Shown here: positions 24,656 through 32,072 of the stretch, piece after piece
How positions within the stretch are numbered: the stretch's first letter is position 1
How the letters are laid out: the number at the start of each line of letters is the position of its first letter
Assembly (NCBI RefSeq): GCF_014170335.1
Contig: NZ_LZZS01000015.1
Location: forward strand, 1 to 64,000
Source of the DNA: Achromobacter sp. UMC46
GTDB lineage: Bacteria; Pseudomonadota; Gammaproteobacteria; Burkholderiales; Burkholderiaceae_B
Reading direction: 5' to 3'
DNA length: 64,000 nucleotides
Translations under genes and position numbers: made by a program
The notes under the pieces: generated by a model
Told to the model about the DNA's origin: nothing
The model's database searches: none
The model's input: only the letters and a program-made list of their open reading frames with translations

Positions 24656-26689
24656 TTATGGCGTCACGATGTTGAACCAGAATTCAAAGTCGTCCAGCGA
24701 GCCGAAGACGTCGTTCAGCTTGGACTGGTCGCCGGTGATCTTGACGTCCCCCTTGGCTAGCGCATCTTTCAGCGTCGTCTGCTTCAACATGATGTCGTTC
24801 AGCGTATTGCGGGTCAGCGACACGCTGGCGCTGGGCTCTTTCGCAAGCTTGCCTTCCGTGTGGTTGAGGACGCTGTTCACCATCTCCAGCGTGTACTGCT
24901 GCTTGGTGTCGGTGAAGTCCACATTCAGCACCACGTGTTTGCCGTCGGCCTTTTCGCGGTTCAAGCGGACCGCGAAATAGTCGAAGAGCATGTCCAGCGT
25001 CATGGCCCGGACGGTGTCGGGGCTGGCGGTGTCAGGCACGGGCAGCTTCTTCACGCCTTCGCGGAGTTCCTTTGCGCCGGTCAGGTAAAAATTGCGCCAC
25101 GGTCCGCTTTCGGCCTGATAGCCCATCTGTTCCAAGGCGTCGGCTTGCAGGTCGCGCGCCGCTTGATTCTTGGGATCCGCGAAGACCGCGTAATTGACCA
25201 CCTCGGCCACCCAGCGGTAGTCCCCCTTGGCATAGTATTCCCGCGCCTTCTTCAGCAGGGCGTCCGTGCCGCCCATCATGTCGACGTAGCGCTTTGCGCC
25301 TTCCTCAATGGGCAGGGTATGCAGCGTGGCGGGGTTGCCGTTGAACCAACCCAGATAGAGCACATAGGTCGCGCGAACATTATGGTTCAAAGAACCGTAA
25401 TACCCCCGGTTGGAGAACTTGGTGGCGATCGCCTTCGGCAGCTTGACCTGTTCGGCGATTTCCTCCTTGTTGTAGCCCATATTGGCAAGCCGCAATGTCT
25501 CGTCGTTGATGTACCGGTACATGTCGCGCTGCATGCCCAGTTGCTCCTGGACTTCCTTCTTGCCCCACACCGGCCAGTGGTGCATGGCGTACATGACTTC
25601 CACGTCATCGCCCCACATGGCCAAGGCTTCGTTCAGGTACTTCGACCACGCAAGCGGATCCCGGATCTTTGCGCCGCGCAACGAATAGGTGTTGTGCAAG
25701 GTGTGGGTGGAGTCTTCCGCAGTATTCAGCGCCTTCTTTTCCTTGATGTAATACAGCATCTCGGCGGGGGCTTCGCTGCCCGGGGCGTACAGGAACTGGT
25801 ACGTCAACCCGTCGATGGTGCGTGTTTCACCCGTCTTTTCAATGATGTCGGTGGGTGGGATCAGTGTCACGGTGCCGGCGGACGTGGTGGTGCCCAGGCC
25901 CGCGCCGACTTGGCCGGTGGGGCTGGGCGGCAACAGGTTGCCGTACATATAGCTGGCGCGCCGGCTCATTGCGGTACCTGCCATGACATTTTCCGCCACG
26001 GCGTGTTCAAGAAAGCCCAGCGGGGCGTAGATCTTGACCTTGCCAGCCTTGACGTCGGCTTCGTCCACCACGCCGCGCACCCCGCCGTAGTGGTCCACAT
26101 GACTGTGCGTATAGATGACCGCGACCACGGGCTTCTTCGGCCGGTGCTGATAATAAAGATCCAGCGCCGCCTTGGCCGTCTCGGTGGAAATGAGCGGGTC
26201 CATGATCGTCAGGCCTTCCTTGCCTTCGACAATCGTCATGTTGGACAGGTCCAGGTTGCGCACCTGATAGATCCCGTCCGTGACCTGGAACAGGCCGGAG
26301 ATATTCAAAAGCTGCGATTGGCGCCACAAGCTGGGGTTGACCGTGTCCGGCGCGTCAGAGCCTTCTTTGACGAAATCGTACTTGGTCGGGTCCCACACCA
26401 GGTTGCCTTCGGCACCCTTGATCATTGCGGTGGGAAGCGGGGCGATGAATCCTTTGTGAGCCAGTTCGAATGAGGTCTTGTCCGAAAAAGGCAGCGCTTT
26501 CAATAGTGCGGCATTAGCCTGTTTAGTGGCGTCTTCGGCCGGCTTGGGCGTCTGTTGCGACCAGGCGGAGGTCGCCGTCACAAGCAATAGCGAAGCCAAT
26601 GCGGCCGACGTCAGGCGGGCGCCCTTTAATGGCTTGCCAAGGCGATTGTGAGTGGATGAGGGGGCGTTCGCACCGCGAGTGAGCTTCAT
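24656..26689 (-). CDS. sdsA: SdsA-type alkyl sulfatase (metallo-beta-lactamase fold)
   Basis: 677 residues, the usual size. It should hydrolyse primary alkyl sulfates such as dodecyl sulfate to alcohol and sulfate. A signal peptide is present (residues about 25-45, cleavage after TSAWSQ). The metal site motif is THSHVDHYGGVRG; further ligands lie in ENVMAGTAMSRR, ENxxN-like loops and HNTYSLRGAKIRD. The dimerisation helix region and the C-terminal SCP2-like domain (LDMLFDYFAVRLNREKADGK to FEFWFNIVTP) complete the SdsA1 architecture. GGAGAAATC precedes the ATG. It stands alone with a 410-bp upstream gap; the matching transporter or regulator is not adjacent. Confidence 0.92.
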   Translation of the reverse strand: MKLTRGANAPSSTHNRLGKPLKGARLTSAALASLLLVTATSAWSQQTPKPAEDATKQANAALLKALPFSDKTSFELAHKGFIAPLPTAMIKGAEGNLVWDPTKYDFVKEGSDAPDTVNPSLWRQSQLLNISGLFQVTDGIYQVRNLDLSNMTIVEGKEGLTIMDPLISTETAKAALDLYYQHRPKKPVVAVIYTHSHVDHYGGVRGVVDEADVKAGKVKIYAPLGFLEHAVAENVMAGTAMSRRASYMYGNLLPPSPTGQVGAGLGTTTSAGTVTLIPPTDIIEKTGETRTIDGLTYQFLYAPGSEAPAEMLYYIKEKKALNTAEDSTHTLHNTYSLRGAKIRDPLAWSKYLNEALAMWGDDVEVMYAMHHWPVWGKKEVQEQLGMQRDMYRYINDETLRLANMGYNKEEIAEQVKLPKAIATKFSNRGYYGSLNHNVRATYVLYLGWFNGNPATLHTLPIEEGAKRYVDMMGGTDALLKKAREYYAKGDYRWVAEVVNYAVFADPKNQAARDLQADALEQMGYQAESGPWRNFYLTGAKELREGVKKLPVPDTASPDTVRAMTLDMLFDYFAVRLNREKADGKHVVLNVDFTDTKQQYTLEMVNSVLNHTEGKLAKEPSASVSLTRNTLNDIMLKQTTLKDALAKGDVKITGDQSKLNDVFGSLDDFEFWFNIVTP

Positions 26690-27099
26690 GATGACGATTT
26701 CTCCACACTTTCAAATGGGTGAGCCGCGTGAAGAACACGGCTCAATCGGGCAAAAGTCACGCAAATACGGGGGAGGCAATCCGCTTCGGCATGAAGCCGC
26801 GTGTGGTTCACTCGCAGCGTCAACGCATTGAAGGCCGCGCTGGATACGACTTCCCGGACAGCCGGCGGATATTCTTAGCCTACACAAAAAAGACGCCTCC
26901 GAATATTATTTTTTGAAAGTGGCCCGTAATCGCATTCTGAATGCCGTCTTGCAAAACGCACGGTGCGCATGCGATATTCACGCGAAGCCCGGGCTGGCTT
27001 CTTGGCCGATTCAGTTGCCCTCGCAAGTACGTGGCGATGCGGTGGTCAATGACGTGTTCGATGTATCGATGGCGCAAACGGTATCTACCGGGAGTCAAG
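26690..27099. other. Control region upstream of the alkylsulfatase
   Basis: 410 bp without a supported gene, between divergent starts. TGAGCCG at 26720-26726 pairs perfectly with CGGCTCA at 26738-26744 and would form a hairpin in the alkylsulfatase leader. The middle part (about 26880-26920) is AT-rich and may contain the divergent promoters. Nothing else can be assigned. Confidence 0.5.
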
Positions 27100-28284
27100 A
27101 TGGATCAGCATCAAGGGGCGGCTAACGCAGTCAATCAGTTTTCGCTTGTACGTGATGATTTCTTCTATCGCGTCCAGCGCAAAGTCGGATTGATTCCGGC
27201 TGGCGGCGGGGGCTTCATGCGGCGTGCTATCGCCTATGCGTTGATCGCCTGGCTGCCTTTGGTGATCGCCGCGTGGATGGCGGGTACGGCCATCGAATCG
27301 CTGGAAGACAACGAGCCCTTGCTCGGCCACATCGGCATCCACGTGCGCTGCCTTGTCGCCATCCCGTTGCTGGTGCTGGCCGAAGGGATCGCGCAGAAAC
27401 TCATTCCCTTGGGTTTGCGCGAGTTTCGGCGTTCGGGACTGGTCGATGACGACTTGTCCGCCAGATTCGATCAAGTCCTGATCGGCGTGTCGGCGTTACG
27501 CAATCGGATTGCCCCCTGGATCGTCATTACCGTGTTTGTCGTGACGTGGATCGCCGTCCTGTTCTTCTCGCCGAATCTGGACGAGCTGCGGTGGGCGGAT
27601 TCGGGCAGCCAAAGCCTAAGCTTCGGCGTCTGGTGGTTATTGCTGGTGACGCGGCCCATTTTCTCGATCCTGTTGCTTGCCTGGGTATGGCGGCTGATAT
27701 TGCTTGGGCTGTTGCTGATGAGGATCGCGGCGTTGCCCTTGAAGCTTGTTCCCAGCCACCCCGACCGGTTGGGCGGCCTGGGTTTTCTCACGCGGTTGCC
27801 GGTCGTCTATGGCCCCTTCCTGTTTTCCGTTTCGGCTGTTGTCGCGGGTGTCTGGGCGCACGAAGTCCTTTATCACGGGGTGACGGTGCCCTCGCTCTAC
27901 GGCCAGATCGCCGCGCTGCTGGTGGTGCTGACGATCATTGGATTGGCGCCGCTGCTGGTGTTCACGCCATTGCTGCTGCGTGTAAAGCGACAAGCGCTGC
28001 TTGATTATGGCGCGTTCGTGTCCCAGCACGGGAGGGCGGTCGACGAGAAATGGATACAGGGCAAGGACGTGCCTGACCGTCCCATGCTGGATGCGCCCGA
28101 GCTGGGGCCGGTGGCGGATGTCCAGGCCATCTATCAGGCGGTCGCGTCGATGCGGGGCGCCATCGTCAATAAATCCGTGCTGCTGAAGATACTGGCGCCG
28201 GCCGCGTTGCCCATGCTGCTCTTGATCGCGATGCAGTGGCCGTTAAAGAGCACGCTGTCCAAGTTGCTGTTCACGTTGCTCTAG
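27100..28284 (+). CDS. Multi-pass membrane protein of unknown function
   Basis: 394 residues from ATG 27100, which has GGGAGTCAAG in front; longer in-frame starts give Arg/Trp-rich leaders. About six to seven hydrophobic helices are visible: around 42-62, 85-105, 150-172, 188-225, 262-285, 296-320 and a C-terminal one. Short charged loops carry PSHPDRLGGLGFL and VKRQALLDYGAFVSQHGR. I recognise no catalytic motif and do not assign a function. An 8-bp gap separates it from a small membrane protein, so they probably act together. Confidence 0.75.
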   Translation: MDQHQGAANAVNQFSLVRDDFFYRVQRKVGLIPAGGGGFMRRAIAYALIAWLPLVIAAWMAGTAIESLEDNEPLLGHIGIHVRCLVAIPLLVLAEGIAQKLIPLGLREFRRSGLVDDDLSARFDQVLIGVSALRNRIAPWIVITVFVVTWIAVLFFSPNLDELRWADSGSQSLSFGVWWLLLVTRPIFSILLLAWVWRLILLGLLLMRIAALPLKLVPSHPDRLGGLGFLTRLPVVYGPFLFSVSAVVAGVWAHEVLYHGVTVPSLYGQIAALLVVLTIIGLAPLLVFTPLLLRVKRQALLDYGAFVSQHGRAVDEKWIQGKDVPDRPMLDAPELGPVADVQAIYQAVASMRGAIVNKSVLLKILAPAALPMLLLIAMQWPLKSTLSKLLFTLL

Positions 28285-28292
28285 CGTCCTGA

Positions 28293-28604
28293 ATGACGGC
28301 GCGGGCCCATCATGCGGCCACGCCGCCCCTGCCATCCGCTCCGCTGTCCCGTCGCAACGCCTTGCTGCTGTTGGGCGTTGTGGTGCTGGCCCACACCATG
28401 CCGCTCTGGGTCATTCCTGGCGCATGGCTGTTCCTGCGTGAACCCATCGGCCGTGCGCGTCAGATGGGCTTGCTGGGGGTGCCGGTCTTCGGGTTGCTGT
28501 GTTTGGCGGTGATCTTGGACGAGCCGCTGGGCGTCTTGCTGTTGGTGGGCATGGCGCTGATCGTAGGGGGCATCGCCGCAGGGGTATTCGAACGCCGCGC
28601 TTGA
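28293..28604 (+). CDS. Small membrane protein of unknown function
   Basis: 103 residues with two to three hydrophobic stretches (about 24-46, 58-75 and 78-95) and a Pro/Ala-rich N-terminus. No family is recognised. It starts 8 bp after the larger membrane protein and is likely co-transcribed. No clear ribosome site; coupling to the upstream gene would explain this. Confidence 0.55.
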   Translation: MTARAHHAATPPLPSAPLSRRNALLLLGVVVLAHTMPLWVIPGAWLFLREPIGRARQMGLLGVPVFGLLCLAVILDEPLGVLLLVGMALIVGGIAAGVFERRA

Positions 28605-28623
28605 CGTCTGGATTTTTGCGGGT

Positions 28624-28651
28624 GTATCGTAAGATATATATCTAAAGATAC
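28624..28651. promoter_or_regulatory. 28-bp YqjI-type operator
   Basis: GTATC-N3-AGATATATATCT-N3-GATAC: a perfect 12-bp palindrome at 28632-28643 with matching outer arms on the same centre. It ends 17 bp before the yqjI start. The E. coli YqjI regulator binds TATATATC-containing inverted repeats upstream of yqjI and yqjH, so autoregulation is the natural reading. Confidence 0.75.
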
Positions 28652-28668
28652 ATCGTAAGAGCTAAATC

Positions 28669-29361
28669 ATGCGCCATTCCCATTTTCACCACGGCCACCA
28701 GGGCCATCACGACCACCCGCATCATTCACATCACTCGCATCCCCCCCGCCATGCGGCCGCGGGCGACGACTGGTTTGCGGGGCCGCCGGGCGGACGGGGC
28801 GATGCCGATGGCTTCGGGGGCGACGGACGCGGTTTCACGCGCGGCCGCCGCGTGTCCGCCGACGATCTTCAACTGATGCTGCTGGGCCTGCTGGAGCAAA
28901 GCCCCAGCCACGGCTACGAACTCATCAAGGCGCTGGGCACGCTCAGCAACGGTTTCTATACGCCCAGCCCGGGCATGGTCTACCCCGCGTTGACCTATCT
29001 GGAAGAGCTGGGCTACGCCACCGTGGAACAGGACGGCGCGAAGAAGCGCTACCACCTGGCGGAGCCGGGCAAGGCCTATCTGGAGGCCAACCGCAGCCGC
29101 CTGACCATGATGTTCAACCGCTTCAAGCACATCGCCCGCAAGATGGACTGGATGCGCCAGGCCTGGAGCGGCGAGCCCCGCAACCTGGGCCCGGAAGGCG
29201 AAGACGTGCGCACCGGGTGGCTGCCGGAGCTGGTGGAAGCCCGCCAGGCGATCCGGCACGCGCTGCTGGAGCGCACCGATGCGTCGCCCGCCGAACAACG
29301 GCGCATCGCCGCCATCCTGACGCGCGCCACCGACGAGATCAACGGCAAGCCCTGTGCTTGA
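28669..29361 (+). CDS. yqjI: PadR-family metal-responsive repressor YqjI
   Basis: 230 residues. The first 30 residues are extremely His-rich (HSHFHHGHQGHHDHPHHSHH), as in E. coli YqjI, which loses DNA affinity on binding nickel (or iron). After a Gly-rich linker, the PadR winged helix runs from about 62 (SADDLQLMLLGLLEQSPSHGYELIKAL) with GFYTPSPGMVYPALTYLEELGYATVEQDGAKKRYHLAEPGKAYL. A C-terminal dimerisation helix region follows. It precedes the siderophore-interacting reductase by 27 bp in one direction, whereas in E. coli the two genes are divergent. Confidence 0.9.
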   Translation: MRHSHFHHGHQGHHDHPHHSHHSHPPRHAAAGDDWFAGPPGGRGDADGFGGDGRGFTRGRRVSADDLQLMLLGLLEQSPSHGYELIKALGTLSNGFYTPSPGMVYPALTYLEELGYATVEQDGAKKRYHLAEPGKAYLEANRSRLTMMFNRFKHIARKMDWMRQAWSGEPRNLGPEGEDVRTGWLPELVEARQAIRHALLERTDASPAEQRRIAAILTRATDEINGKPCA

Positions 29362-29388
29362 CCCGTCCCCCCGAAATCTGGAGTTTTG

Positions 29389-30204
29389 ATGACCCGTAGC
29401 GACCTCAACGTGGAGCGCGTGCGCCACAACCTGAAGATGCGCGTGCTGACTGTCACGCGCATCGAGCGCGTCGCGGACCTGCTGGCCCGCATCACCTTCA
29501 CCGGCGACGATCTGCAGGACTTCGTGTCCGCCTCGTTCGACGACCACGTGAAGCTCTTCTTCCCCGCCGACCCGTCCCAGGCGCCGGTCCTCCCGACCGC
29601 CGGACCCGATGGCGTCAAGTTTCCCGACGGCACGCCCAAGCCGGCCGCGCGCGACTACACGCCCCGCCTGTTCGACGCCGTCCGCCGCGAATTGGTCATT
29701 GAATTCGTGCTGCACGGCGATGGCCCCGCGTCCACCTGGGCCGAGCAGGCCAAGCCCGGCCAGACGCTGGGCATCGGCGGTCCGCGCGGTTCCTTCGTGG
29801 TGCCCAAGGCCTTCGACTGGCACGTGCTGATCGGCGACGAAACCGCGCTGCCCGCCATCGCGCGCCGCTTGGAGGAATTGCCTGCCGCCGCACAGGCGCT
29901 GGTACTGATCGAAGTGCCGTCCGCCGCCAACCAGATCCCGTTGCCGTCGGCCGCGAAGACGTCGGTGCGCTGGCTGCACCGCGACGGCACCGCGCCGGGC
30001 TACAGCACGTTGCTGCTGGAAGCAGCGCGAGAACTGGCGTTGCCGTCGGGCGAAGGCTATGTGTGGGTGGCGGCCGAATCTGCCGCGGCCAAGGCGGTGC
30101 GCGAAATCATGGTGTCGCAGCATGGCATCGACAAGGGCCGCATCCGCGCCGCCAGCTATTGGAAGCGCGGTGCCGTGGCCGTGCACGAGTCGCACGAAGA
30201 TTAA
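29389..30204 (+). CDS. yqjH: NADPH-dependent ferric-chelate reductase (siderophore-interacting protein)
   Basis: 271 residues. It reduces Fe(III) in siderophore or citrate chelates with NADPH through FAD. The FAD domain (about 15-130) includes ITFTGDDLQDFVSASFDDHVKLFFP and RDYTPRLFD, the latter being the FAD-binding RxYTxR motif. The NADPH domain ends in the family signature IRAASYWKRGAVAVHE. ATG 29389 is preferred, with GGAGTTTTG upstream. Directly downstream of yqjI and presumably under the same operator, linking metal stress to iron handling. Its stop overlaps that of the convergent LysR gene by 4 bp. Confidence 0.92.
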   Translation: MTRSDLNVERVRHNLKMRVLTVTRIERVADLLARITFTGDDLQDFVSASFDDHVKLFFPADPSQAPVLPTAGPDGVKFPDGTPKPAARDYTPRLFDAVRRELVIEFVLHGDGPASTWAEQAKPGQTLGIGGPRGSFVVPKAFDWHVLIGDETALPAIARRLEELPAAAQALVLIEVPSAANQIPLPSAAKTSVRWLHRDGTAPGYSTLLLEAARELALPSGEGYVWVAAESAAAKAVREIMVSQHGIDKGRIRAASYWKRGAVAVHESHED

Positions 30205-31085
30205 GCGCCGCGGCGCGCCAGACTCAGCAGGTTCTCTACTTTGCCGCCGGGCCTGTCCTGGCGGACGGCCAGGCCCAGCACCGCGCGCGGCCAGTCCAAG
30301 GCGAAGGGGCGGTAGACCACGCCGTCCGGGCGCAGGTGGCGCAATGACGCGGGCACCACCGCCACGCCCATGCCCGCCGCCACCAGGTTCACCGCCGACG
30401 ACAACTGTGGCGCGCGCTGGCCGATCAACGGATTCAGACCGTGCTGCCGGCACGCCGCCATGATGTCGGCGCTGAGGCCATACCCCGACTTGCGGGAATA
30501 CAGGATGAAGCGTTCCTGCGTCAGGTCCCCGGGCGCCAGGCGTTTCTTGCGCGCCAGCGCGTGGCCCAGCGGCAAGGCCACCACCAGGGGTTCCTCGGCC
30601 AACTGTGTGAACGTCAGGCCGCCATCCAGCGCGAACGGCGGCCGCACGAAGGCGGCGTCGATGGCGCCTTCGCGCAACTGCGCCACCAGCGTTTCGCTAT
30701 CGCCTTGCGACAGCGTCATTTCCACATCGGGGTACTGCTGCCGGTACTGGCGGATCAACTCCGTCACCACACCGTTGAACGACGCGGATTCGGTGAAGCC
30801 CAATGTCAGTTCTCCCACCTCGCCGCGCGCGGCGCGCTGCGCCGTCTGCACGGCGGTTTGCGCGCGCAGCAGGATGTCTTGCGCGCAGACGAGAAAGGCG
30901 CGGCCGGCGTCGTTCAGCACGACGCCGCGGCCGGTCCGGTCGAACAGCGGGGTGCCGACTTCCTGCTCCAGCTGGCGGATCTGCTGACTGAGCGGGGGCT
31001 GCGCCATGCCCAGCAGCTCCGCCGCACGCGTGAAGTGCTGGGCCTCGGCCGTCACGACGAAGTAGCGCAAATGACGCAGTTCCAT
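30201..31085 (-). CDS. LysR-family regulator, divergent from an ICL/PEPM-family enzyme
   Basis: 294 residues from ATG 31085, the standard LysR start MELRHLRYFVVTAEAQHFTRAAELLGMAQPPLSQQIRQLEQEVGTPLFDRTGRG; upstream in-frame starts are unlikely. The effector domain begins LTLGFTESASFNGVVTELIRQYR, typical of the CatR/BenM branch that senses aromatic or dicarboxylic intermediates. In the 104-bp gap to the enzyme gene, TGATTATCA (31105-31113) sits in an AT-rich region and may belong to a T-N11-A box. It most likely activates the divergent gene. Confidence 0.9.
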   Translation of the reverse strand: MELRHLRYFVVTAEAQHFTRAAELLGMAQPPLSQQIRQLEQEVGTPLFDRTGRGVVLNDAGRAFLVCAQDILLRAQTAVQTAQRAARGEVGELTLGFTESASFNGVVTELIRQYRQQYPDVEMTLSQGDSETLVAQLREGAIDAAFVRPPFALDGGLTFTQLAEEPLVVALPLGHALARKKRLAPGDLTQERFILYSRKSGYGLSADIMAACRQHGLNPLIGQRAPQLSSAVNLVAAGMGVAVVPASLRHLRPDGVVYRPFALDWPRAVLGLAVRQDRPGGKVENLLSLARRGA

Positions 31086-31189
31086 ATCGATACCTAAAAG
31101 ATACTGATTATCAATTTTCCATATATTGGACATTCTATTGCAGCGGACCGATGATGGATGCATCGACTTATCGCCATCAAGGAAAGCGC

Positions 31190-32050
31190 ATGGACACCCC
31201 CGTCAAACCCAGCACCCTGTTGCGCCAGCATCTGGCGCAAGACATCGTCGTGGCGCCCGGCGCCTATGACGGCATGTCGGCCCGGCTCGTCGCCGCAGCA
31301 GGATTCAATGCGGTCTACGCCAGCGGCGGCGCCATTGCGCGTGCGGCGGGCTATCCGGATATCGGGCTGCTGAGCTTTACCGAAGTGATGGACCGCGTGG
31401 AGAAGATCGTCGACGCCAGCGGACTGCCGGTGGTGGCGGACGCGGATACGGGCTTCGGCGGATCGGCCAACGTCGAGCGCACCGTGCGCATCATGGAGCG
31501 CGCGGGCGTGGCCGCCTTCCACATCGAAGACCAGTCCTTCCCCAAGCGGTGCGGCCATCTGGACGACAAGAGCCTGGTGGACGTCGAAGAAATGTGCCGC
31601 AAAGTGCACATCGCGCGCCAGACGCTGTCGGATGCCGACGCGCTGGTCATCGCGCGCACGGACGCGATCGCGGTAGAAGGCTTCGATGCCGCGATCGCGC
31701 GCGCCGAACGCTATGTGAAGGCGGGCGCCGACATGGTGTTCGTGGAAGCGCCCGAAACGCTGGAGCAGATCCGCGCCATCGCCGAACGCCTGCCGGGCCT
31801 GAAGCTCATCAACATGTTCTACGGCGGCAAGACGCCGCTGGTGCCGCTACCCGACCTGGCGGCGATGGGCTATCGCCTGGCCATCATCCCGTCGGACTTG
31901 CAACGCGCCGCCATCCACGCCATGCAGGCCACGCTGGCCGCCATCCGGCAGACGGGCGACAGCAGCGCGCTGGCGGATCGCCTGACAAGCTTCAAGGAAC
32001 GCGAAGCCATCGTGCAGACGCAGCGCTATCTGGCGCTGGACGCGCAATAG
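31190..32050 (+). CDS. Isocitrate lyase/PEP mutase superfamily enzyme
   Basis: 286 residues from ATG 31190 behind AAGGAAAGCGC. Family members break a C-C or P-C bond next to a carboxylate: 2-methylisocitrate lyase, oxaloacetate decarboxylase, dimethylmalate lyase and others. It shows PGAYDGMSARLVAAAGFNAVYASGGAIA, the metal-binding VVADADTGFGG, IEDQSFPKRCGH with the catalytic KRCGH loop, and IARTDAIAVEGFDAAI. The KRCGH loop supports a true lyase rather than a phosphonate mutase. Divergent LysR regulation and lack of other prp genes make methylcitrate cycling unlikely; the substrate remains open. Confidence 0.88.
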   Translation: MDTPVKPSTLLRQHLAQDIVVAPGAYDGMSARLVAAAGFNAVYASGGAIARAAGYPDIGLLSFTEVMDRVEKIVDASGLPVVADADTGFGGSANVERTVRIMERAGVAAFHIEDQSFPKRCGHLDDKSLVDVEEMCRKVHIARQTLSDADALVIARTDAIAVEGFDAAIARAERYVKAGADMVFVEAPETLEQIRAIAERLPGLKLINMFYGGKTPLVPLPDLAAMGYRLAIIPSDLQRAAIHAMQATLAAIRQTGDSSALADRLTSFKEREAIVQTQRYLALDAQ

Positions 32051-32072
32051 GCCGTCCAGCGCCAAGAACCTC

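Noticed and set aside
31190-32050. prpB, 2-methylisocitrate lyase of the methylcitrate cycle
   Set aside because: No prpC, prpD or acnD genes adjoin and the regulator is LysR rather than the PrpR type, so only the superfamily is called.
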